Below, piece by piece: positions 41,637 through 50,925 of a stretch of DNA of 64,000 nucleotides; position 1 is the first letter of the stretch, and each line of letters opens with the position of its first letter. The position numbers and the translations under genes were made by a program. The stretch spans positions 1-64,000 of the forward strand of contig JACOSO010000021.1 in assembly GCA_016178785.1 (NCBI GenBank), read 5' to 3'. This DNA is from Bacteroidota bacterium. GTDB lineage: Bacteria > Bacteroidota > Bacteroidia > Cytophagales > Cyclobacteriaceae. Below the pieces are notes generated by a model. The model searched no databases. It was given only the letters and a program-made list of their open reading frames with translations, and was not told where the DNA came from.

Positions 41637-41712
41637 TCGTTATACGTTACACGTTAATTGTCTTTGCTTTAATATACTACTAACGATTGACTTTTAACGA
41701 ATAACGATTAAC
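41632..41712 (+). repeat. CGTTAATCG-type element with 12-bp inverted ends
   Basis: GTTAATCGTTAT (41632-41643) and its perfect inverse ATAACGATTAAC (41701-41712), with further ACGTTA and TAACGATT units between. The left end contains the TAA stop of the VF530-type gene. A related block lies at 57324-57393. Confidence 0.8.
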
Positions 41713-41796
41713 ACCTACCCAGCGCAAACGTTTCCGTGATTATAAATCATGCAATACTTCAAGGTTGCAGGTTTAAAATTTACTTTTAAATCTTAA

Positions 41797-43044
<1,248 letters not shown>

Positions 43045-43046
43045 AG

Positions 43047-43952
43047 CTACTTCACACTTTTCCAGAATTCGGTGACGACTTTATTGAATTCGTCAGGCTG
43101 TTCTATGAAAGGGAAATGACCACTATGCTTGATGATCACAATTCTAGAATCAGGAATATTCTCTTTGTACACCGGAGCCGAAACTGTGGCGGCTGGTTCT
43201 TGATCTCCATAAATAATTAAAGTCGGGGCTATGATGCGTTTGAGCTGTTCGGTAATATCGAATGAATAGAGTTCAGGGCCCAGATGCGAGAAAATTGCAG
43301 AGCGCTGAAAGTAATCTTTCGGCAGTTTGATTTTCAAGTGTGAAAGTTTTGTGGTATCGGCAAACGTAAGTTTGAACGATATTTTCATTAGCGAATCAAC
43401 TAACGTGACGTCCTTGTTCTTGAATCCTTCTGACTCTATAATTGTTTCGCGAACAAGGCTGTCGTAAGCTGAAGTGCGTTTTGCGATTTCATTCTCTTCT
43501 TGCTGCCACAATCTTTCGGTGGGAGGCATGGCGTCACAAAGAATCAGCGACTTCACAAACAAAGGATGCGCACCGGCATATTTTGCTGCGAGCAACCCTC
43601 CCCACGAGTGCCCGAGGATATGCACCTTGTCCAAGGAAAGTTTTTTCCGAAGCTCGACAATATCTTCGATCATGTTTTTCATAGTAATCGAAGAGGTGTC
43701 AACTGCAGCCGTAGATTTGCCGCTCACGCGTTGATCATAAAAAATCAAGAGATGATTTTCTGAAAGTTTTTTCAGATGCTCGAATAGATAAGACTGATCG
43801 AGCACCGGGCCACCGTGGATGACAATCACCGGCTCACCTCGACCAATCATATGATAGTAGAGAGAAGTTCCGTTTACGTCCAGTAAACCTTGTTCGTCTT
43901 CATGGGAACCTGAACAAGCAGCAAGAATAAAAAGGAATAAAAATTTCTTCAT
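43047..43952 (-). CDS. Alpha/beta hydrolase, proline iminopeptidase-like lipoprotein
   Basis: 301 residues with a lipoprotein signal (MKKFLFLFILAACSGS, Cys13). Oxyanion motif HGGPVLDQ, then FYDQRVSGKST, nucleophile Ser116 in GHSWGGLLA, and a C-terminal His in IKHSGHFPF; the acid is likely in IYGDQEPA. The HGGP and YDQR-SGKS motifs place it in the S33 peptidase group. The substrate is not deducible. It is convergent with the GH97 gene, 2 bp away. Confidence 0.9.
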   Translation of the reverse strand: MKKFLFLFILAACSGSHEDEQGLLDVNGTSLYYHMIGRGEPVIVIHGGPVLDQSYLFEHLKKLSENHLLIFYDQRVSGKSTAAVDTSSITMKNMIEDIVELRKKLSLDKVHILGHSWGGLLAAKYAGAHPLFVKSLILCDAMPPTERLWQQEENEIAKRTSAYDSLVRETIIESEGFKNKDVTLVDSLMKISFKLTFADTTKLSHLKIKLPKDYFQRSAIFSHLGPELYSFDITEQLKRIIAPTLIIYGDQEPAATVSAPVYKENIPDSRIVIIKHSGHFPFIEQPDEFNKVVTEFWKSVK

Positions 43953-44068
43953 TCTTAAAGGTAAAGAATTTAGGAGGCAGAAGTTAGAAGTCAGAACTGA
44001 TACTTTAACACCATAAATCTGGTGCCTGTTAATTATCCATTTGGTTACTGCCCACTGGAAACTGCCTA

Positions 44069-45985
44069 CTACTTATTGCTATTGTACTTCTTCCACCACC
44101 ATTGAAACACTACGAGTGCCCAGATGCGCGCATGCACGTCTCCAGGGTTTAGTGAAAAGAGTTTTCGCCTGAGTCTATTGATTGCTTTGTAATCGAAAAT
44201 GTTTTGTTCGCGGACAAATTTTTCAGAGAGCAGTTCGTCTTTGATCAGCGACTTCATATCCTTCCGCAGCCATTTCAATAACGGTACTTCAAAACCTTTT
44301 TTGGGACGGTTGTAAAGTTGGGCCGGCAGCATTTCTTTAAAGGCATCTTGAACAATTCGTTTTCTGATTTCAGGATTGATCTTGAAATCATCGGGGAGTG
44401 AGAAAGCAAAATTCACGAGCTCGTAATCAAGGAAAGGAGTGCGAATTTCGAGTCCGTGCGCCATGCTCATCAAGTCGACTTTGGTGAGCATGTCATTGGG
44501 CAGCACAAGATTAAAGTCGGTAAGAAGAATGTCGTTGATGTTTTCCTTTTCGGGAATAAACTTTAAAAAATCCTGCTTGAAAGAATCATATTCCTGCTTC
44601 TCAAAATTATTTCGCGACTGCTCTGAAAATAACTGAAACGCCTTTGATTCCGTTGCAAAACCTGCCCATCGCCAATATCTCTCTTTTGATGAAAGTTTCA
44701 TTCCTTCAGCAAAACGTTGAAGTTGTCTTGTCTTGTTGCTAAAGAAACCGTTTCGTGATTTGGGCATCATCTTCCATAACGGAAGCATTGAACCGACTAT
44801 TGATTCCTTCGTTCCTGCATGAATGGCCCGATAAAAAGCCGCGTGCTTGTTGTACCCGGCAAGAAGTTCATCTGCGCCATCGCCCGAAAGGGCAACAGTA
44901 GCGTGCTTGCGGGTCTCCTTACTCAATATATATACATTGATGGCGGAAGAGTCGGCAAATGGTTCGTCTATGTAATCGAGGATGGAATGGACGTGCTCAA
45001 AGAGATCTTTGTTCGTCAGTGAAAAGACGGTGTGTTCAGTGTTGAAATGCTTCGCAACCAAACGCGCATATTCCGTTTCATCAAAAAACTTTTCATCGCG
45101 AAAGCCAATGGAAAAAGTATGAAGATCAGGTTTATGACGGGCAGCCAATCCTGTGACGATCGAAGAATCAATTCCTCCACTCAAAAAAGCCCCAAGCGGA
45201 ACATCGGAAATCAACCTGCGCTGAACAGAGGCCTCTAATAGCTCTTTAAATTTATTTTTTGCTTGATCATAGTCGATGGTCGATGGTCGATGGTCGCTCG
45301 CATTATTAAAGGGTATACTATAATATCTACCTGCTGCTAACTGCCTACTGCTTACTTTTAAAAATTCGCCTGGTAAAAGTTTTTTTACGTTCTTGAAAAT
45401 AGTGCGAGGTCCGGGAATGTAGTTGAGTTGCAGATAGGTGTGCAGTGACGTATAATCCAATTCCTTTTCGGGGCCATAAGCGAGGATAGATTTCATTTCT
45501 GAAGCGAAAATAAATTTGTCCTCATCGAAAAGGTAGATCAAAGGCTTTACGCCATATCTATCGCGCGCAATGAAAAAGCTTTGCTCTTGTCGATCGTAAA
45601 TACAAAAGGCAAAAAAGCCGTTGAGTTTATTGAGGCATTTTTCTCCATCGAGGATGAAGAGTTTCAGAAAAACTTCAGTATCTGAATGTGAGAAAAAAGA
45701 GGTTACTCCTCTGCTCTCCAGCTCCTTTTTTAGTTCGGGAAAGTTGAAAATCTCTCCATTAAAAATCATGCAATAGCGCTTCGACTCATCCCACATGGGC
45801 TGGTGCGCAACTGCGCTGGTGTCTATGATTGAAAGCCTGCGGTGGCCAAGGCCGACAAATTCATCGTGATAAATGTCTTGATTGTCCGGTCCGCGTCTGT
45901 GTAATGCTTTCGTTGCTGCTGCTATGTTGACTAAATTAAATTTCCCGACCAGGTTAAAAGCAAAAATGCCAGTGATGCCGCACAT
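44069..45985 (-). CDS. asnB: Asparagine synthase (glutamine-hydrolysing)
   Basis: 638 residues from ATG 45985, chosen so that Cys2 (MCGITGIF) is the N-terminal nucleophile; a TTG 9 bp upstream is an alternative but would hide it. N-terminal Ntn glutaminase domain (about 2-205) and a synthetase domain with the PP-loop LSGGIDSS near residue 268. Between them, residues about 209-239 (KVSSRQLAAGRYYSIPFNNAS, then DHRPSTIDYDQAK) are encoded by repeat DNA. The gene starts 5 bp after the doc-like gene ends. Known: it makes asparagine from aspartate with glutamine and ATP; long AsnB paralogues may serve cell-surface biosynthesis. No sugar-transfer cluster is nearby. Confidence 0.93.
   Translation of the reverse strand: MCGITGIFAFNLVGKFNLVNIAAATKALHRRGPDNQDIYHDEFVGLGHRRLSIIDTSAVAHQPMWDESKRYCMIFNGEIFNFPELKKELESRGVTSFFSHSDTEVFLKLFILDGEKCLNKLNGFFAFCIYDRQEQSFFIARDRYGVKPLIYLFDEDKFIFASEMKSILAYGPEKELDYTSLHTYLQLNYIPGPRTIFKNVKKLLPGEFLKVSSRQLAAGRYYSIPFNNASDHRPSTIDYDQAKNKFKELLEASVQRRLISDVPLGAFLSGGIDSSIVTGLAARHKPDLHTFSIGFRDEKFFDETEYARLVAKHFNTEHTVFSLTNKDLFEHVHSILDYIDEPFADSSAINVYILSKETRKHATVALSGDGADELLAGYNKHAAFYRAIHAGTKESIVGSMLPLWKMMPKSRNGFFSNKTRQLQRFAEGMKLSSKERYWRWAGFATESKAFQLFSEQSRNNFEKQEYDSFKQDFLKFIPEKENINDILLTDFNLVLPNDMLTKVDLMSMAHGLEIRTPFLDYELVNFAFSLPDDFKINPEIRKRIVQDAFKEMLPAQLYNRPKKGFEVPLLKWLRKDMKSLIKDELLSEKFVREQNIFDYKAINRLRRKLFSLNPGDVHARIWALVVFQWWWKKYNSNK
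45271..45360 (+). repeat. Repeat sequences inside asnB coding region
   Basis: TCGATGGT units three times in tandem (45273-45296) and the GGCAGTAG-type piece CTAACTGCCTACTGCTTACT (45338-45357), the same motif as in the intergenic copies, here in frame. It falls at the domain linker, where length is tolerated. Confidence 0.8.
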
Positions 45986-45990
45986 AAAAT

Positions 45991-46374
45991 TCAAGAATCG
46001 ATTTTGAAACTACGCTGGATGATCCAATTCCTTATCCCTTCAAATTTTAGTTCCCCTTTCGCAGATGCAATTACAAAATCATACTTATCCCCTTCATTTG
46101 CTACGATATCAAATCGGCCTTCAAGAAGTATTAGCCGCATTAGGACATAAGCCCTTCTTTTATTTCCGTCAATAAAAGGGTGATTGGAGATGAGACTTTC
46201 AAAAATAGCCGCTGTTTTGTCTATACAACTTGGGTAAAGTTCTTTCTGATCAAAAGTTTGAAAAGGTCGATTAATTGCAGAGTCCAGAATAGTTCTGTCG
46301 CGAATTCCACTTACACTTCCGAATTTCTCAATTAGAATAGTATGGATATTCTCAACATCTCTGATGTCAATCAT
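45991..46374 (-). CDS. doc: Doc/Fic-type toxin
   Basis: 127 residues, complete Doc-family length. The Fic motif is HPFIDGNKRRA (65-75), close to HxFx(D/E)GN(K/G)R. Known: Doc kinases phosphorylate EF-Tu and stop translation; the Lys in GNK rather than the Gly of classical Fic AMPylators fits the Doc branch. Its start overlaps the stop of the 62-residue upstream gene by 4 bp (ATGA), the classic toxin-antitoxin arrangement. The symbol is by family only. Confidence 0.88.
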   Translation of the reverse strand: MIDIRDVENIHTILIEKFGSVSGIRDRTILDSAINRPFQTFDQKELYPSCIDKTAAIFESLISNHPFIDGNKRRAYVLMRLILLEGRFDIVANEGDKYDFVIASAKGELKFEGIRNWIIQRSFKIDS

Positions 46375-46559
46375 CTCGCAAGGCGCTCAAGTAGATTTTT
46401 GTCTTCAGTTAAAATTAAGCGAAGGTTTTTTGCAAAGACAATTTCATTCACCGGATGTTTTTCATATTCCTTTAGGTAACTCAAAATATCCTGAAGCACA
46501 TTTTCAGGAACATTATCCAGAGTCTTTTGAATTTCCGTTTTTAACTCCTTAACTGACAT
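46371..46559 (-). CDS. Candidate antitoxin of the Doc-type toxin (62 aa)
   Basis: 62 residues: MSVKELKTEIQKTLDNVPEN, then an acidic helix (LQDILSYLKEYE) and LRLILTEDKNLLERLAR. The C-terminal part resembles short antitoxins that wrap a toxin; the N-terminal part does not look like the Phd DNA-binding domain of the P1 pair. Its position just upstream and overlapping the toxin gene is the main evidence. Confidence 0.8.
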   Translation of the reverse strand: MSVKELKTEIQKTLDNVPENVLQDILSYLKEYEKHPVNEIVFAKNLRLILTEDKNLLERLAR

Positions 46560-46636
46560 ACAACTGCATTATACCTCTAAATTACAAAACCGATTTCAAA
46601 AAAATTAAACAGAGATGCCCGGATACCACACGTGAC

Positions 46637-47215
46637 CTACAACTGCATTTTGGCTCCTATAACACTTACCATTTTAATAACACCTAAGAGAATAACCCAC
46701 GAGAATAAGATAACATGCTCCATGAAAGTTCCACCTACGTTTGGCAACGTTCCCATTACGCGAGGAAGGTAGGTCAAAAAGAAAATTAGCCACACATAAG
46801 AAAAATAGACGGTTTCAATTCTATTGAAGTTCTTTACTGATAATTCACCTCTGTCTTTTTTGAGAACAATAACGGGCATCGCAAAAATCATGGCATAAGC
46901 GATGAACCCACCGAAAACGCGCAGGGGAATTAATTCCACTCCTGAAATACGTACATAAAAAAGCAATTCAATTAAATGAATGCCATGAAGTAAAGCGAAA
47001 ATAAAAAAGGCTCTGTCGATTCTGATTACTCCGCGCTTGTCATACAAAAGAAGAATAAGGCTGAATGCCAGGAGTGAGAGTCTCCCTGAATACCGGGTTG
47101 TAGTATGAAGGGCCTCCAACGTAAAGCCATCTACAGCAACAGAAAATAAAATAATGGCGGCTTCCAGTAAAATACCAATTGCTGTTACTGTTCCAATTCC
47201 TTTTAGTGAAGCCAT
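46637..47215 (-). CDS. Six-helix membrane protein, unknown
   Basis: 192 residues with six likely membrane segments, including VTAIGILLEAAIILFSVAV, LSLLAFSLILLLYD, FFIFALLHGIHLIELLFYV and VYFSYVWLIFFLTYLP. The third segment ends with an ALLHGIH that recalls the ferric-reductase-like haem-binding fold, but only loosely. The start codon shares one base with the stop of the upstream DUF1080 gene, so translation is probably coupled. Confidence 0.65.
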   Translation of the reverse strand: MASLKGIGTVTAIGILLEAAIILFSVAVDGFTLEALHTTTRYSGRLSLLAFSLILLLYDKRGVIRIDRAFFIFALLHGIHLIELLFYVRISGVELIPLRVFGGFIAYAMIFAMPVIVLKKDRGELSVKNFNRIETVYFSYVWLIFFLTYLPRVMGTLPNVGGTFMEHVILFSWVILLGVIKMVSVIGAKMQL

Positions 47216-47958
47216 TAAAGCGTTTTAATCATAATGTTCTTATACCAAACTTCACTTCCATGATCCTGTAAATCGATGTGTCCCTTCTTTGACATGCCAT
47301 AGCCTTTAGCATCCTTCCACTTACTGTTTCCCTTTCTGCTTTTCCAATCGTCTGAATTCAATTCGTATTCTACAGTTTTTTGTCCGTTGAGCCAGTGCTC
47401 CACATGGTTTCCATTAACTACAATTTTAGATGAGTTCCATTCACCCACAGGTTTGATATTTTTTTCTGCAGCAACGTGCATGTCATAGTTAGCACCGGTC
47501 AATTGCTTGTCGGTTGGTTTTGGCGAGTAACCTCCATCATCGATCACCTGATATTCAGGACCGGAATAATAGGGCTGCTCAAATTCTTCAGTCACGCGGA
47601 ACATCACTCCGCTATTTCCTTTGGGAGAAATTTTCCAGTCGAACGCAAACTCAAAATTTTCAAACTCATCGGTAGTCATGATGTCTGACCGCTCATCACC
47701 ATCGCCTTTTACTTGTTCGTTGATTGGCTTGCAGTGCAACGTTCCGTCTTTCGCTTCCCAAGTATTGTTTTTTCTGTCTTTAAAAATTTTCCAGCCATTC
47801 AGCGTCTGCCCATCAAAGAGCAGTTTCCACCCTTCGGATTTTTGGGCATCGTTGAGTGAAGCAGCCATTGATGTTTCCGTTTGCTCCTGATTTTCTTTTT
47901 TTGAAGGAGAACATGCTGCCGCAACCAAGACGAGAACAAATAGTTTTTTCATAGTCAT
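47215..47958 (-). CDS. DUF1080-family lipoprotein
   Basis: 247 residues from ATG 47958 (a second Met at 47952). A lipoprotein signal with Cys16 (MTMKKLFVLVLVAAACSPS), then the DUF1080 jelly roll (about 40-247): EGWKLLFDGQTLNGWKIFKD, ENFEFAFDWKISPKGNSGVM, FRVTEEFEQPYYSGPEYQVID and KKGHIDLQDHGSEVWYKNI. Known: the family includes 3-keto-glycoside hydrolases. It is a single-domain lipoprotein, unlike the two-domain protein at 13016-13969. It is the first gene of a pair with the membrane protein at 46637. Confidence 0.9.
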   Translation of the reverse strand: MTMKKLFVLVLVAAACSPSKKENQEQTETSMAASLNDAQKSEGWKLLFDGQTLNGWKIFKDRKNNTWEAKDGTLHCKPINEQVKGDGDERSDIMTTDEFENFEFAFDWKISPKGNSGVMFRVTEEFEQPYYSGPEYQVIDDGGYSPKPTDKQLTGANYDMHVAAEKNIKPVGEWNSSKIVVNGNHVEHWLNGQKTVEYELNSDDWKSRKGNSKWKDAKGYGMSKKGHIDLQDHGSEVWYKNIMIKTL

Positions 47959-47973
47959 TTTAAAGTTAAAAGA

Positions 47974-49416
47974 TCAGAAAATTTTTCCGGGATTTAAAAT
48001 TCCATTCGGGTCAAAGACTTTTTTGATGCCTCGCATAAGGCTGAGATTCACCTCGCTCATAGCGATGGGCATGTACGGTCGCTTGGCAATACCGATGCCG
48101 TGTTCGCCCGAAAGTGTGCCACCGAGGCTCACTGTAAGCTTAAAAATTTCACCAATGCCTTCAGGAATTTCTTTTTCCCAGCGCTCGTCAGAAATACTTT
48201 CTTTGAGAATGTTCACATGCAAATTGCCGTCTCCTAAGTGACCGAAACAAACTGTATTGAATCCGTAGCGTTTTCCAATCTCTTTAATTCCCGAGATGAG
48301 TTTTGGCAAATTCGCACGAGGCACCACCACATCGTCTGACTTGGTGAGTGTGAACCAATTCACGGCCGGAGAAATATTTTTTCTAATCTTCCAAAGTTCT
48401 TCTTTCTGTGCCGCACTCTCGGCAAACAGAATTTCTCCACTCTGAAATTTTTCAACCACGGCCATCACACGCTCGGCATCGCGCATAAGCAGCTCTTCAT
48501 CATTTCCGTCAAGTTCGCAGAGCAAGTACGCGTCCATTCCTTCAGTGAGTTTCGTGGTCACAGGACTGCTCAACACTTTATCGCAGTACTCAAAAGTTTT
48601 TTCAGCTGCTTCTCTCTCGAAAAATTCCATTCCGGAAGGAACAATTCCTGAAGTAAAAATGGCAGCAATGGCTTTGCAAGCTTCCTCGTTCGTTACAAAT
48701 GGGATCATCATCAACACGGTCTTCTGCGGATTGCCCCGAAGCTTGAAAACGATTTTGGTAATGATACCCAGTGTGCCTTCGCTTCCGCACATGAGTTGAG
48801 TCAAATTATACCCGGTCGAGTTTTTCAGAACGTTGGCTGCTGTCCAGATAATTTCTCCCGAGGGAAGAACCACTTCCATGTTGATCACATAATCGCGGGT
48901 AACGCCATACTTCACGGCTTTTGGTCCACCCGAATTATTGGCAAGGTTGCCTCCCAGGAAACAGGAACCTTTGCTTGCAGGATCTGGCGGATAGAACAAC
49001 CCTTTCTCTTTTACTTTATTTTGAAATATTTCAGTGATTACACCCGGCTCGACTGTGGCCTGCAAATTCATTTCATCGATGTTCAAAATTTTATTGAACC
49101 GCTCCATGGAAATGACCACTCCTTTTTTAACCGGTAATGCTCCCCCGCTCAGACCTGTTCCGGCACCACGCGGTGTAACCGGTATCAAGTGCTTATTGCA
49201 GATTTTTAAAAGTTCACTCACCTCTTGCGTTGTACCCGGCATGACAACCACATCAGGAGTAAATTGATAGTCTTCCGTTTTGTCGTGGCCATACTCTGTT
49301 CGCTTTGATTCATCAACGAATACATAGCTATTCCCCACAATCCTTTGAAAAGAGTTGATTACTTCTTCGTTAACCAAATTTTTTATTGCCGTTTCCATTT
49401 CTTTCGTCTGCGCCAT
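47974..49416 (-). CDS. glcD: FAD-linked oxidase, glycolate oxidase GlcD-like
   Basis: 480 residues from ATG 49416 (MAQTKEMETAIKNL); a longer frame to 49557 would overlap the divergent NlpC/P60 gene and is rejected. FAD_binding_4 domain with VTPRGAGTGLSGGALPV and GPKAVKYGVTRDYV, then the FAD-oxidase_C domain with NTVCFGHLGDGNLHVN and GTLSGEHGIGIAKR. Known: the family oxidises 2-hydroxy acids such as glycolate or D-lactate. GlcE and GlcF partners are not nearby, so a single-subunit D-lactate dehydrogenase-like role is as likely; the symbol is by family resemblance. Confidence 0.85.
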   Translation of the reverse strand: MAQTKEMETAIKNLVNEEVINSFQRIVGNSYVFVDESKRTEYGHDKTEDYQFTPDVVVMPGTTQEVSELLKICNKHLIPVTPRGAGTGLSGGALPVKKGVVISMERFNKILNIDEMNLQATVEPGVITEIFQNKVKEKGLFYPPDPASKGSCFLGGNLANNSGGPKAVKYGVTRDYVINMEVVLPSGEIIWTAANVLKNSTGYNLTQLMCGSEGTLGIITKIVFKLRGNPQKTVLMMIPFVTNEEACKAIAAIFTSGIVPSGMEFFEREAAEKTFEYCDKVLSSPVTTKLTEGMDAYLLCELDGNDEELLMRDAERVMAVVEKFQSGEILFAESAAQKEELWKIRKNISPAVNWFTLTKSDDVVVPRANLPKLISGIKEIGKRYGFNTVCFGHLGDGNLHVNILKESISDERWEKEIPEGIGEIFKLTVSLGGTLSGEHGIGIAKRPYMPIAMSEVNLSLMRGIKKVFDPNGILNPGKIF

Positions 49417-49444
49417 TACCTTACTTTTGTAGTAGTCGTTTTTA

Positions 49445-49924
49445 GTGAAGCATAAAATTACGCAATTATATTTTTTCATCTTATTGCTTTTAATAGCAAC
49501 GGGATGCGCTTCCTCCAGAAAATCCAGAATCAGAGACCAGGTTTCCTCCGTCATCAAAACAGCCAGGTCGTATACGGGTACTCCTTATTTATGGGGTGGA
49601 ACAACCCGTGCCGGCATCGATTGCTCCGGGCTAACCGGCCGTGCATTTCAGGCGATCAGTGTCACACTTCCACGTACAGCCGATGTACAGGCTAAACAAG
49701 GTGAAAAGGTGAAAAAAGAAGAATTACAGCCTGGCGATCTCGTCTTTTTTGCAACAGGGAAAAAGAGACGGGTGATCACCCATGTCGGCATCGTTACAGA
49801 AGTGAAGGGAAGCGACAACGTGAAGTTCATTCATGCATCAACTTCGCTGGGGGTGATGGAAACTAATTTGTATTCCGAGTATTTTATCAAACGCTTTCGC
49901 GGAGCGAGGAGGGTTATTAAATAA
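49445..49924 (+). CDS. NlpC/P60-family C40 peptidase, lipoprotein
   Basis: 159 residues from a GTG start at 49445, the only start that keeps the lipoprotein signal (ILLLLIATGCASS, Cys21). The NlpC/P60 domain has the catalytic Cys60 (IDCSGLTGR), His113 (ITHVGIV) and His130 (FIHAST). Known: it cleaves peptide bonds in peptidoglycan stems. A TACTTTTG box at 49422-49429 is a plausible -7 element 15 bp upstream of the start. Its upstream region is shared with the divergent glcD-like gene. Confidence 0.92.
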   Translation: MKHKITQLYFFILLLLIATGCASSRKSRIRDQVSSVIKTARSYTGTPYLWGGTTRAGIDCSGLTGRAFQAISVTLPRTADVQAKQGEKVKKEELQPGDLVFFATGKKRRVITHVGIVTEVKGSDNVKFIHASTSLGVMETNLYSEYFIKRFRGARRVIK

Positions 49925-49928
49925 ATTT

Positions 49929-50624
49929 TTACCAACGATAGTTTCGCATATAACGAGCACTATCAATCCTCTTAGTGGTAATAAATCCTAATGAGTCAAT
50001 TTCATGAATGAATGTTAAAGAATCTACAGTTGCCGGCACCACCTGAACATTATGATCAGATTTTACAGTAATGTTTAACACAAAAGATCGAATTATGTTC
50101 TTGTCAAAAAAACATTTCTTAATCGGCCTCAACAGGGTAATTGAGTCATTCTCCTCCAATGGTCCACTATTTTCTCCGCCATTTAAATACATTCCGGAGA
50201 TATAATTGCCTTTTTCGTCCAAAGTAATCAAAGCTTGCGCAGCAAAATCGGTCCCCATGGCTTCGATTATTATGGGTTGTATACATCCAACCCTTTCTTG
50301 TTTCGAAACGTACCACGATCGAATATCATTTTTTAACCAATAGGAATTGCGATGCAAAACCAGCGGTAAGAGTTTCAACTTTTCATCCGCTGTCATTTCT
50401 ATATATGAAATTGAATCAGGCGTATTTGGGAAAAATCGATCCCAGCTCCACATATAATTATCTATTTTCTCAGTTGAAGAAACTCCTTTTTTATAGTAGA
50501 ATAAGCTATCTGGCAATGCTTCCGCACACGTGGTGGCTTTTGGCCCTTCGTCCAGGGATTCTTGTTTTTTCTCCCTACAAGAAAGGAGGATCAACAAGCC
50601 AAGAAGGAAAAAATATTGTCTCAT
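49929..50624 (-). CDS. Hypothetical lipoprotein (231 aa)
   Basis: 231 residues with a lipoprotein signal (MRQYFFLLGLLILLSCREK, Cys16). The mature part has several Cys (TTCAEALPDS, ERVGCIQP, KKCFFDKNI) and no recognised domain. It is convergent with the NlpC/P60 gene, 4 bp away. The tRNA-Ala gene lies 41 bp upstream on the same strand. Confidence 0.7.
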   Translation of the reverse strand: MRQYFFLLGLLILLSCREKKQESLDEGPKATTCAEALPDSLFYYKKGVSSTEKIDNYMWSWDRFFPNTPDSISYIEMTADEKLKLLPLVLHRNSYWLKNDIRSWYVSKQERVGCIQPIIIEAMGTDFAAQALITLDEKGNYISGMYLNGGENSGPLEENDSITLLRPIKKCFFDKNIIRSFVLNITVKSDHNVQVVPATVDSLTFIHEIDSLGFITTKRIDSARYMRNYRW

Positions 50625-50665
50625 CGTACCAAATAAAAAATCTCACCACCATGATGAGATTTTAG

Positions 50666-50741
<76 letters not shown>

Positions 50742-50780
50742 TTTTTTATAACTCTTCTGAGGAATGCTCATCTTGAAGCG

Positions 50781-50817
50781 TCCCGACAGAAGTCGGGACC
50801 AGCTGAGCTAATCCCCC
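50781..50817 (+). repeat. Hairpin plus fragment of the tRNA-Ala 5' end
   Basis: TCCCGAC (50781-50787), loop AGAA, GTCGGGA (50792-50798), then CCAGCTGAGCTAATCCCCC (50799-50817), identical to 50721-50739, the first 19 nt of the tRNA gene. On the minus strand it reads as a tRNA start that breaks off in the D loop. Confidence 0.85.
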
Positions 50818-50925
50818 GAGGGGTGCAAATATATTTATTTTTGCCTTCCGCAAGAACTCTATCCGAAGAAAGAAATAGTTCACAGGCAATCAGAAAGTAT
50901 TTTTTAACTTTCTTAAACATCGCCT

